DNA of 64,000 nt from Opisthorchis felineus (taxonomy: Eukaryota; Platyhelminthes; Trematoda; Opisthorchiida; Opisthorchiidae), in the NCBI GenBank assembly GCA_004794785.1, contig SJOL01006737.1:31280-95279 (forward strand), read 5' to 3'. The position numbers were made by a program, and so were the translations under genes. This document shows, piece by piece, positions 48,882-60,479 of this stretch. Below the pieces are notes generated by a model that saw only the letters and a list, made by a program, of their open reading frames with translations, was not told the DNA's origin and did no database searches. The number at the start of each line of letters is the position of its first letter. Position 1 is the first letter of the stretch.

Positions 48882-48889
48882 TTTAATAC

Positions 48890-49550
48890 TGGTGTTTACG
48901 TAGTCGACTGTTCGTGGGGTTCGCCAATTATTAGTACTTTGGTAAATAGACGTTGAGATGGAACATCATAAGTGAGAGACACCAATAAAGTTTGAGCATT
49001 ATGGTTAAATAGATCACAATGTTAGGTGCACTTTGTGAATATAAATAAAATGTAAAAAATATAGCATACAAAAGTGGGGAGACTTATCAGTTTGTTAGGT
49101 CGTTGGTGAGTTTCAGCGAAACGAGGCCGGATGGAGGGAGTGTCTTCTTGGCAATATTATCGCCACACTTGTTCCTTGGTGTCCGTGGCCCGAGTTTACT
49201 GACGCCAGATTCAACAGCCAATGCGGCGTGCAGTTGGGTTGCGCTTCTCCGTGATGCGTGTAGATGGCTGACCGTGTTCTGTCATTATTTACTGTCGTTG
49301 CAATGGGTGTAACGTAAAAACAATAGTGGAGAATCACATGTCGTACGTTAAATGGTCACGATATCGGAGTTAGCATGTTGCTGACATGTTGTACATCAAG
49401 GTCGTATTCATGTCAAGTTTTTGACGCGTGATTGCTTGACAGACAACCCATGCTGGAGATATTGGGCGCAGGTGTGAAAGTGATTGGAGTAGTTAGGCGT
49501 AAGGGTAACCGTTACAAGCACACTTGTAAAACTAAGGCAATACAAATATT
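48890..49550. other. Sequence upstream of Gag relic, possible LTR/leader, GC-richer at 49.1-49.3 kb
   Basis: On the Gypsy minus strand this is where the leader and 5' LTR would be. 49103-49337 is open on both strands and more GC-rich, but I found no second copy of it in the window, so no LTR can be demonstrated. Confidence 0.3.
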
Positions 49551-51279
49551 TAAAATCTGATTGGCGAGATATTTTATTTGGTCTACCACCACTTACAGAC
49601 ATACGATGGCTTCATAATTACCACGGCCCTTCAATTTTAATAAAAAGGCCTGTAAATACGGACAACAACCCTTCTTATATTAGGTAATTTTTCCATAAAT
49701 AAGAACAACCGGAATCAGTGTTAAGTAAACGGCGTTTCAAGTGTATCCCTTCACGTCCTCACCACACAATCCACATTGAATATCGAGAAAACTTTCAAAC
49801 GAAAATTAAGCAATCAGTTTGGTCTACAGTGTAGACAGACAAGACTAACCAGCTTCGTGTTGTTTACCAGTTTATCAGTGTTGGTTGCTTAATAGAGGGC
49901 CTAGATAAGACCTCTAATTAGTGGTTAGCACAAGCGGAATTTTTGGTGTCAACTAAGGACACCCAGAACGCGCATAGCTCTTAAAGTGAAGGATCAAACA
50001 GCAGCTCATTTTTGGTTTAAATTGTGGTTTTAAGAAAATAGATACTTAGTGAATTAGAGGAAGCCTCACCTGAAAAGGATATTCACCGAAACGCCAAGAC
50101 CCCACCCGGAATGTACTGAGGCCAGGTTACCTGAATACGGTATAAAGAGGTCGAACATGCCCAACAGGATGACACCATTTCAAGATATAAAATCGTCGCG
50201 CACAGCACTAGTAAACTTGTTAGGTTGCCGGTAATTGATGAGCTCAGCGATTGTGTATTCCAAATAGAATAGGACGAATGCACATGCGCCAACATTCCTG
50301 TGGTTCACAAACTACACAGTACGGTACACACAGTCCCACCAGAAATGTGAGTTAATATTTTTGCGATAATCGACAACCCAGCAATAGAGGGCACTTTGCA
50401 GGACATTGAGCGCAGCCTAGATTCTGATAAACCTTTTATCTGGAAATAATTTATATCCGCCAATTTGGTGACTAATGACCAAGACTGTGAAAACGCCAAG
50501 TGTCCCAATTAATGCATAAATGATAAAAAAGAATTGGCGTGCGTGAAGGATCTGATTGGCCGATTGGTGGCTTGTTGCTTTTACAGTAGTGATCTATGTG
50601 TAGATTGTAAAACACAATAAGAGTGAGTTGGGGAAAATAGGGCACTTGTAATTCCTGGCTCCAACTATCAATATTTTCCTGACCGTCCTGCCTTACCTGG
50701 AAATGACAAAAACTAACCTGCAAACAAGAATTGGTGACGAGGGTTTGACAGCGTTTATTGCAAATATTTGTAAAATATCCTACCAATGGTTTCTTGCGCT
50801 GTCCTAAAACTCACTGAATCTGACACCGCGATCAGGTAGACCGGTGTAATCTCTTGCCAAGAGTGAAAAAATGGATAGTAAATCGTCCATCGGCTGCTCA
50901 CAAAACCCCTACTCCAAAGCATATTTGGCAACAAGTTTTGACTTTCCTTTTAAAGGATACTATGTATTCTCTTAGAAAACCTAGATTTGCGTCGTCACTC
51001 TAACCGTTTTTACTGGAAACAGCCTACCTAAATTACTGCTCCATTTGCACGTCGGCCCATGGTGGAGAGAGGTTTTGGATACCTCATTACATGAAAAACT
51101 GGCCTTAAGATTTCATTGTTAATTGATGTAGTTACTGAGTTGTCAGGGAGATAAACCATGCGGAAGAAATCAACCATATATATCAATTGTTTCCATACGC
51201 AGCAAACTGCATGCAACCATCAATTCTTGACTCGAGTGACACAGACCAGATCTTTAGGTTGCAAACCTAAACTGGTAAA

Positions 51280-51618
51280 TTGGGAAATAAAAATATTGAT
51301 TGCACCCTCGTATTTACATGCTCAGTTAATCAATTGAGCTGTGTCAAATTTTCGGGTACGTACCGGACTAATGCCGTGCAATATACGGCTGCACTGTTAG
51401 GAGGAATATCCCAATATTCCGACGAGACAGGCTTGGATTTTTGCCAATGTGCTGGAATACTGCACATGCCGATTGGGCTTCTTCGTTGTTATTCCATCAT
51501 ACAAAAAAAGCGTGACGGAATATGCGACTGTCTTACGCTTACACAAACTGTGCATGGTGCATACTCATTTTGTGGCTGCGTGTGTATTACCCCGCAGCGT
51601 ATCACCAATACACAGTAG
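51280..51618 (+). CDS. Unassigned 112-codon open frame in duplication-specific insert
   Basis: A Cys-rich plus-strand frame lies in the 1.2 kb present in the left copy of the duplication but absent from the right copy. It has no recognisable domain or signal. It may be part of an inserted element or a chance frame. Confidence 0.12.
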   Translation: MGNKNIDCTLVFTCSVNQLSCVKFSGTYRTNAVQYTAALLGGISQYSDETGLDFCQCAGILHMPIGLLRCYSIIQKKRDGICDCLTLTQTVHGAYSFCGCVCITPQRITNTQ

Positions 51619-53592
51619 CGCTTGAGAATACGCAGTTTAAGCTCATAATATATTTACTTTGATCATTAGTATCTCCCGTGCAACTCGGGAAATGCACCTA
51701 TATTCAGTGGTCAATTTGGCATATAATGACGGAACGTAACTTCATCCAGTAACTCATGCAAATTTCGGAGATTTTCTGTGAATCACTCTGTTGTGTTCAT
51801 ATTCAAAACGCCAAACCTCAGTTCAGGCGACTTTGCACTAAATCCCACTGCAGCACTCCAAACGCACACGACAAACATTCCATTATTTCCCAAATTTTGC
51901 GATCGTGACTACTTCAGTTTGACGTTTTCCATGTTACTCGGCTGGAAAAAAGGCATCACATACCTTTATTTCCTTATTTTAGCGCTCTCAAAGTGCATTC
52001 ACTGCAGTGGAAAAGCAAGGCCATATTTGGATCATTTGGCTGATGGCTGCGGAGAAAGGATGATTTTCCGACAAAATGACAAATGAAGTCTTCGTGAAGT
52101 TTGATACAGCGCACACGAATTGCAAAATTACAAATCTGGTTTTGAGTTAATTCAATGAATTGAATGATGCTTAACTAGGTCTACTCTGCTGAGCAGATAA
52201 GTGGTTCTATCGGAGATGCTTCAGAGCAACCTAATAAATCACTGCGTCCAGTTCACAACAGACAACAGAGTACCCCGCCTAAAAGGATAAAACCGTGAGT
52301 TTATTGGTGAAGTTCTTTTGAGCTGCTTTCAATTAACATTATTGGGAAGAGTTTTGAGGATGGTACTGACATTCGCAGACTTGGTTTCATGCATCAAGTA
52401 GCATATGAACTTTTCTTTTAGAAAATATCAGCTGGTTTGTATAAATAATTTCTTTCCTTATTGTGTAGCTCCTAGACAATCCCTGTTTTGAATACAATTT
52501 CGGTCTTATCTAATCAGTTATAATGTGCCCGCTTCATAAATAAACAACAGCTAGGGCAATCTGAATTATTTTGCAAGTAGACCAGCTCTATTGCAGATAG
52601 CAAGGATAAAAAAAGAACGAACACTTTTTTACATTTGCTCAAATAGATGCCTTATAGGGAGGGACAGAATTCCACCGGTTAGATGGCCAATCGAATCAGC
52701 ACTCTGTGGAATAAGCGCGCACTGATTTGGTTTGTCCGGTTTGGTTTTCGAGTCAACATGTGCGAGTTAGCTTGACGTAGATAACTTTAGGAATTGCAAG
52801 TGATATTCAACGAATCATTCGTCTAACTGAGATGATAGGTGTTAAAATCTAGGCAGAATGCAGCATCAGTGCAAAAACGCGATATACACAACCAGGGACT
52901 TATTTGATTTTGAAACATGGATGAATCTATTTTTGTGAGATTTGGAAAACTTTATATATATTTTTGCAAGCTCAACCAATTTTCTGGCTGGCTGGGTAGG
53001 AAACGGCGGTCAAACTTGCTTGCATCCTTCAGATAACTTTCATAAACTGTCATCAGAGCCAAAGCGTTAAACTGCAACGAATCATGAGAGCACTATAGTA
53101 CAACTTTTAAAGGTCAATGGAAATTCGGTTCCGTAATCAGTGTTCACTCAAGTGTCTTGAAATTGTATATTGGCATGGAGAGAACTAACATCTGTGACAA
53201 TACAAACACTTTTTATCTGCAAGTTGTCCTGACACAATGATTACGGTGCATAAAAAAGTCAGAAAATTATACCTGAATACAGTTAATAACCGATCTGCCC
53301 TCCGGACAAACTTTGTCCCCAGGTAGAGTATGCCAGCTAGACAAAATTTCCGAAGCACAATAGTCAATTGAAAGTATGGCTCTCAGTGAATTTCAGAAAA
53401 ATGTGAAATTGGTAATGCAAAACCATTGGTTAAAGCGACTCAATATTGTGTATTGATGAAAAAAGTTGCAGATGGCATGACAGCGGGAAGTGAATTGCTC
53501 CCAGGAAGACTGCAATCAGGTTTTTCTATCGTGAAGTCATTGGGTGTGCGCCATTCCTGGGGCAGTGTATATTGCCACATGCGCGATATTAT

Positions 53593-54283
53593 TTAGGTGC
53601 CATCTTGCTTACCGTGCCTCGTGCGTTGGTGACGCTTGAGACTGTAAAGGTGAGCGTAGGACTTGTTGCAAAGAATGCAGACAAATGGTTGTTGTCTGTT
53701 GTGCACAATAGAATGTCGCCCCAACTCATTTGGACATAAGAACCGTTTGTCACATGTGTGGCACACATTTTGCTTTGCCGCAATTGGTGTCGCATGTGAA
53801 CTATGTTTGGTTTTATGCCTCTTCAAATTGAAAGCGTGCTTGTATTCTTTGCCGCATGCGCCGCACTTGTGGGGTTTTGATGTTGAGTGTGACCGCATAT
53901 GAATTTCCAGGATGGACTTGAAAATAAATGGCATTCGGCAAATGCTGCACCGTAATTGAGATGCGATGGGCGTTGAGATGTTTGATGTGTGCGTTCTGTA
54001 TTTGTGTAACTGAAGATTTGATAGCTGCTAAACTGCGATCCGCACAACTCGCATAGAGCCTTCTTAATTCCGCGGTGTCTCACCATGTGTAGACTATGTT
54101 TGGGCAAATGCATCAATGACTTGTCACATACTGCGAATATGTGTAATCCAAGATCGGCCGCAGACGTTGGATGTGGGTGATCCGCATGAATCTTTCGGAC
54201 TGGTGACGATTTCTTAATACGTTGACCTATTTGGGTTTCAATAGTTTCTGTACGCCTGGGATCTCGTCCAGAATATATTTCGT
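53593..54283 (-). CDS. C2H2 zinc-finger protein, terminal exon, one frameshift
   Basis: The minus strand encodes about 230 residues with a C2H2 array. From about 54283, after a plausible acceptor (TTGACCTTGCAG), a linker of about 40 residues leads to a finger lacking its first Cys (AVCDKSLMHLPKHSLHMVRH), then CELCGSQF... HKYRTH. One base is missing near 54012. The second frame then gives four intact fingers: CSICRMPF...HMRSH, CGACGKEY...HKTKH, CHTCDKRF...HSIVH and CILCNKSY...HQRTRH, ending GKQDGT and TAA. Spacing is C-x2-C-x12-H-x3/4-H. Such proteins are usually nuclear DNA-binding regulators. Three relics of the same gene lie in this window. The frameshift and missing Cys suggest a pseudogene, though a sequencing error cannot be excluded for the shift. 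Confidence 0.75.
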
Positions 54284-54347
54284 CTGCAAGGTCAAAGCAC
54301 GATTCTGTCCAGCACAGGCGACCCGGCGACGCTCCGTATTTTGTTGC

Positions 54348-54935
54348 GTTATGTCAAATGTAATTCGTAAAGGTTCCGGTCAATGTAATTCTGTTAGGGT
54401 ACCGTGGAATCGCTGTAATCATGGAAGAGGGTTTGTATATAGAATGTTATCACAAATGCCGAGAAAATGAATTCTATAATTAAACGTACTTTTGTGATTT
54501 CCAAATTTTGCTTTCCTGTTGGTACACTAGTGGGCTGCCGCGCTATATTGAAGATGCTCAGGTGCATAACTGCCAATATGCATTTCGATATTTACTTTAG
54601 TGAAACAAAGATAATATAGTATTTTTCAACACGAATTATAGCAGTTTGGGCAATGTGTTTTACCTATCAGGCTGCTCGCTTTCTTGGCGTTACTTTACAG
54701 AATAAAATCTCCAAAACCTTCGCACATTTGTGTGTGAACAGTTTTTTACGCGTCAAATAAATTACTTGTCCTGAAAACCATGCGGTACAATGTCATTCGG
54801 AGACGTCAAAACATACTACACAATGCCAAATACGAATATGGAAATTGCTCTACAGTTATATTGAGGAGCAAATGCGTTCCTGAATACCGCTTTCAGATTT
54901 AGCTCGCACACAATGTCACTCCTTAAAGAACACGG
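54348..54935 (-). repeat. Large inverted repeat, right arm
   Basis: Reverse complement of 46770-47402. Its left end is about 65 bp beyond the proposed splice acceptor of the zinc-finger exon. Its sequence is not found beside the paralogous exon within the window, which ends first. Confidence 0.8.
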
Positions 54936-54939
54936 CATA

Positions 54940-57900
54940 TCTGACGTATCGCCAAACAGCGAACGAATTCAGATGCGCGAATGTCGCCTAGTTTGAGTTT
55001 ATTAAATTTCTGCCTCCGTCCGTTAGGATTAAAATTTTTCGGGCTTTCTTTTGCTGTTGTAGATCTTGCACGTTTCAGTATGAGTCTTATGGGTTTTTGA
55101 CTAAACTGAATGGCTCTGAAATTAGTGTCTGTATGACGCAGTGGAAACTGAGAGAACTGACTTCTAAATAACTTAACTTTAGAGGGTTCTAGTGAGGTGT
55201 ACTCACAGGAATGTATCAAAACAGGACACTAACTCTTTCTGTATCTCATCTTTGAGGTAATTATTGAATAAACAATAAAGGGCCAATTTTAAATGTGGAT
55301 CAATATTACGATATCTATGCAAGTTGTGCTGCGATATCCCGTTAGGTGTGAATGTTCATTCATTGGCAAACAATTATCGGTTGTTCCGTCGTTCTTTTAT
55401 TTATGTTTTTTTCTTTGCAGCAAATATTATTTAGGTCAGAGGTGTGAATAGTATAATTTATTTTGCAGTTTAATACGCCCTCCAAAAAGAGCCTGCAATT
55501 TTGTTCAGACTGGCCATCAAACTTAACTGAGGTGTATAGAATTTTGGTTACATTTTGGACCGTTTGATGTGGCTTCACCAAATTATTGATTCATTCAACA
55601 AATGGCTCTGAGTTAACCGGATTATTTTATGTTGATGCGCTGGTTATTGGTGACAAATGCGACATTGTGCAAAATTTGCCTTACAGCATCCCTATATTTG
55701 AACCATTCTTTTCTATAGGCACAAAAACATTCAGACTCACCATCTGGTGCATACTGTTCCAATAGGCTATCCAAAAGGATATCCAATGGCCCCACTGGAA
55801 TTGCAATTACACAATGCGTTTTACGGTCTTCTAAATTTGAAAGATGTCTCAAATATATTATTTTTAGGACATTAAGTTAGGCTGGACGCAAAATAACCAC
55901 AACATTTTACACCTAATTTCCATTTTCGTAAAACGTAATGAATAATACTCACGTTTTTTGTGGCCTATAATTTGTTCAGTCATGATAGAAATTATCGCCA
56001 CTTTCAAACATAAGAAGGCCATACTTGCAAACCTCAGGCAAACGGACTACTTGCGGTATCTATTTAAACATCTTAGGTTAGAAATACTCCAATCAGTTTG
56101 TTGCCAGTATAAGCCAATCATCTGGTGAAACGGATTAGTTTAGCACACTCGCCAAAATATATGCGATAGGTAATACCGCTTCACAAAGGCCTTAGCTGAA
56201 ATATTTAGTGACATGTATGTGATTAAAGGGACAAAACTAATCTAAGTCATGCTGCTTGAAGGGATTCGCAGACATCCTAAAACAGGAGGCCGGTAAATGC
56301 AATATTTTGGTGGAAGTGTGCTTATGTCATTTGGGCACCAAAAGGGTGTTTTATTGTTGCAAATTATCAAGTGAACAAAACAATAGGTGGGGGAATTTGT
56401 GAGACGTCGACTATTTTATCAAGAGTATAAGTGAACGACATTACTAAATCATGATTTCGACAACAAAATAGTACTAATGGCAAGCGCACCACATGAAGTT
56501 GGTGATTTACATACCATTTCTCAATCCACTATTACAACCAACATTTGTGGAAATATATCTAGGGCAAATCGTCGACTCAACTCACATGTACGTAGGACGG
56601 ATGTCAAACTGGAGCGAGATAAACTGGCAGAATTTTTCGGCATCAAAATGACGTAGGAAACGTTTGCGAATCAAAAGTGTGACACCTCAATGATTTCTTC
56701 CCCAAAGGTGTTAAACGTTGGTGAAATTATTTACAAAGCGTTGCAGGCATTGCTACAAATTATATCAACTCTCGCACGCTAATACGTGCACATGAAAAGT
56801 GGATACATTTTTTGGTTAAAAGTGTCACAACGACACGGGTAGCGTGAGAATAAATTCATACGGGAGAGAAACAAAGTCAGCCCACCGATTGTTGTGTCCA
56901 TACAAAATGGTCGAGCAACATGCAGAGAGGGAAACCCTGGGGCATTCATATGATGACCCTGTTGTAATATTTAGGTACCTCGGGTCAACTGACAACTTGT
57001 CGAGAAGTATCCCACACCTAAGGGCCTCAAGTGTTTCCCACGCCTGTAGCAAAGCTGTCTCGTAACTGTGGTTACAGAGCTAATTCGGTAATTTTGGCAG
57101 ACCTGCAGAACCTGATCACGTACCTCAGAATAAACGTTTACTACCTGTGTCCGGGGAATAGGACAGCCTGCAAAGATCAAGCATTTCAAGTCTTCAGGGA
57201 GCACTCGTCCAAAGAAATCTAAACAACCTATCGCTGTCTTGAAGACAAATCCACATTGCAAGTTGAACAACATTGACCCGGAACCTATAATTTCTGAAAG
57301 TTTTAGAAAGTTTAAATGCAGCATGTGACGGGCGAGAAAAGCATTCACTACCAAAACCTCGAACGTTATGATATAGGTGTTGTGGCTTACAAAAAATGAG
57401 ACTGCCAGGGAAAACATAGTAATTTTGGTAGAAGCTGATCACACATTCTTCTGGATTGAAACCTCAAGAACAGTTCACTGAGGCCCACTTCGAAAGTTGC
57501 CTGAATCTCAACACTTTCTTGTATAACCAAATTGCATCAACCTAGCAACGACGACAGCCGGGATTCAACTCAACTTGCAGCATTTCGTACCCACCGAAAC
57601 TTGGTAAATTATGGCGCCACGTACAGCGATAACTGTGATAACGACTAATATTGAAGAAGTGCAAACACTAAACCAAAACTACAGAAGGAAAATTGTAAAT
57701 AGAGAACTGGGGGTACCGCGCAATATAAATCGCGGAAGCAATCAAAGAGAGCAGCAGAAGGGAGATTTATGGCATCGGCTGGGGGCTATCAGTCTGACAA
57801 ATACGTGACGTATAATACAGCCATAAGAAAACATTGTACGGTTAGAAATGAATCCTGCACATCAGTCGTCTACAGTTTCAATATCCCTGGCGTTATTGGG

Positions 57901-60285
57901 CTCTCCCAAAGGTTTGTATTTCTGTCTGACCTGTGATGAATAATTACTTTTTGTTGTCAAACATAAAATACGCGTTTTACAGGTTATTAGATGACTTGTT
58001 TCATTGAGTCCACACTATATTTGTCTTCCACGGGCAGACGATGTGTAGGGGTATATGACACCGGCCTATTTACTATGGGTAGCTTCGGATTTTAGACCTC
58101 TCCCAAAAACTTCATGCTTCTAAACTAATGCATCACTTTTGTGAATCTGAGTTTGGGCGGCCGCGTAATATGTTTATCATCATTGATAATGCCTGTGACC
58201 GGGGTCTGGTGTTGATAATGCCAGTTGCTGGTGCTCTGCAGGCAGTGTCTTATAACATCAGGATAATTTGAAATGGTCCTCGTAGGATCTCCTTGATTTG
58301 GGTTTCAGAGATTTAGGCTATTGAATTCATGGACACTTGAATTTACATAACATCCAAAGGTCGTAAAGAAAGTTAGATTCCAAAGTTGCGATTGATGTTT
58401 GATCTAATTTGTAAGTTATCCCAATTATTTCATCACGCTTACTTAAACCCGAAGAAAGCTTAGCCAATTGATTGTAAGAAAACCGACAGTAGTGACATAA
58501 GCATAATGACGAGAACGGTTCAAGGCAATCTATGTGGCTTCTGGGAATGCATGTTTTACGTTTTTGTATTTTTGGCTCAGTCATTGAAAAAATACTAGTG
58601 ATTGGTACTACTATTGTGTTGCACTTATGCCAACTACAGATATCTCTCGCAAAGCAACATTATGCGGTGGACTATTAGCATTCCATTTGAACTTAAGCAG
58701 TGTGCGTCATTCACTGCCACTGGATTTTACAATTTCTTTCAACTACGATAGCACCCGTTTGATCTCAGAGTTACATAGCATCCCGTTGAGCTCTTTTATC
58801 ACGGGTTATCTTCGATGTGTCACTCAACCTACTGATTGTTTGTGTCCCTCATATCCATAAATTAGTGTTGAGGTTTGACGAAGTACTTTTGAGTTCTGCA
58901 GGAGGATTAGGCGCCACATATCACATTTGTTCTGGAAATACGCGCCAGTAGTTTTTTGGCACATATTGGATTCGTTTTGCGTGCTCCAGATATCTATGTT
59001 CAGAAAAAAACTATATCCGTTCATTTACGCTGACAGCAACGTGGAAATTGACTAGTTTGTGTGACTTTACACTACGATGGCGCGTCCCTCCTCGTAACAC
59101 ACTGACCGAATAGTACGTTGGTTCATAGTCAATTATTGACACTTGCTTCTAAATACCACTTCAAATTGCTAACGATATCTTACTCCCCAATATCTTTACT
59201 CAAAGACTTCTGGGTTGCACTTGGGGTTTATTCTGCCCATCTTATATATTTGGTTGACGTCACCGTAATTCTATCTTTATTTTGTTAGATTTCCATATGT
59301 AGGTGTCGTGGAATTCTCCTCAGTGTTGAGATAATCCGTTGACAACCTTCTACCGTGTTATCCACAGGCGATTATAAGAAGCCAGTTTGAAATACAATTA
59401 GGTGATGTTTCCTTAATCAGATACTTTGGGGCGTCTGTAGTACACAAAATAGCCAAATGGGATCACATGCCTGTTCTACGTAACGCCTAAGAGAAATCAG
59501 AAGGAATATCTCCGGACTTTGGCAAAAAAAACATTGACGGTTTTGTCTTGTTACATACAATTACTTGAAGTAGCCCTCTTTTTCCAGGAACAAAAATACG
59601 AATCTCGTATCCACCATAACTGGCATTCAGTTTGCTTGTGTATTATTTTGAATTATGGTAGACATCATCCGTGATATTGAACACAATTCCTCATGTGAGT
59701 AAACACAAATATTTTTTCGACGTTTCTCAGGTGTGGGTAAACACATTTTGTTAATGTTAATCATCTCAGCACAACATTGTATGGTTGGGAGATACAGTCA
59801 GGTTTTTGAATAACAAAGAAAAGATGTGCACCCGAATGTCAACCGGAGTAAAATTCCTTCAGAAATACTTTGTTGCAAACCAGTCCAGAACCAAAACCAA
59901 AGCAGCAATTTCCATCAATTGGTTCATCTCGCCGGGGACTACAACCGTGTCTATTTGGAACAATTAGCTTCGCAGCAACTTATTTTGAGAATGCCATGTC
60001 TATCAGACATTGTTTTCTTGTAGCAAGGCAAACTACTTAATCCAGTTAATAATGACAACAACTGAGAAACGCACATCCCCTCTGTGCCGTGGTGCAGTTG
60101 CACAAATTTTTGTTCATTCCAGCTTGCTTGAATTAGATTAATTTTCTTCAGGTTGGTCTGTAGGATGGCCGCGTTTGACTGCCCGAATTCAAATCAGCGT
60201 ACAGCAGTGCGTGTTTGTTAGTGTTTCACCTAAAACAGCGTCGTACATTCAACTTGGAAACATTTAGTTCTCATCATAAGCTGCA
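54940..60285. other. Anonymous sequence, no gene recognised
   Basis: Frames of up to 148 codons (56971-57417 minus, with a 73-codon shadow on plus) have no recognisable domain. No repeat partner was found in the window. The 148-codon frame is hydrophobic at its start but otherwise unremarkable. Confidence 0.35.
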
Positions 60286-60289
60286 TAAA

Positions 60290-60415
60290 CCAATGAGCGC
60301 AGCCAAGGCAAATGTACAAAATGGAACTGGACTTGGGATCGACATTATTTCTAACATGAGCATTCTAGCGGCCAGTTTGGATACGTTACCGTCAAGCAGG
60401 TACAGCAAAATGATT
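60290..60415 (+). repeat. Paralogous block matching 45270-45400
   Basis: See the 45270-45400 block. Here it is nearly adjacent to the start of the long duplication at about 60480, suggesting this is the less interrupted arrangement. Confidence 0.65.
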
Positions 60416-60479
60416 TTGCAGTGTTTTCGGGTAGAAACGTTTTGTTCGTGTTTTATCTAGCAAATGCAAATCACTATTT

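Larger units (their letters stand above)
47690..48885 (-). mobile_element. Ty3/Gypsy retrotransposon gag-protease relic
   Basis: The minus strand carries a Gag frame (about 48881-48059 with one frameshift) followed by a retropepsin (about 48050-47690, two frames). The rest of pol is missing. It is a different piece from the 30.5-32.6 kb relic. It lies inside about 4 kb of sequence absent from the paralogous segment near 60.4 kb, consistent with insertion after the duplication or loss from the other copy. Confidence 0.85.
49560..54300 (+). repeat. Large diverged direct duplication, left copy
   Basis: Colinear with 60480-64000: matching anchors lie at 49610/60545, 49890/60755, 50020/60905, 50120/60970, 50460/61366, 51800/61475, 52280/61820, 53600/63340 and 54270/63970. 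Identity by eye is roughly 70-85% with many indels. The left copy has about 1.2 kb extra near 50.49-51.73 kb. It carries the zinc-finger exon on the minus strand. Confidence 0.78.

Noticed and set aside
53663..53902. 79-codon plus-strand open frame
   Set aside because: Antisense shadow of the C2H2 zinc-finger array.
56971..57417. 148-codon minus-strand open frame
   Set aside because: No domain or splice support, and other frames are open on both strands in the same stretch (57031-57222 plus, 57194-57442 minus). Kept only as part of an anonymous region.
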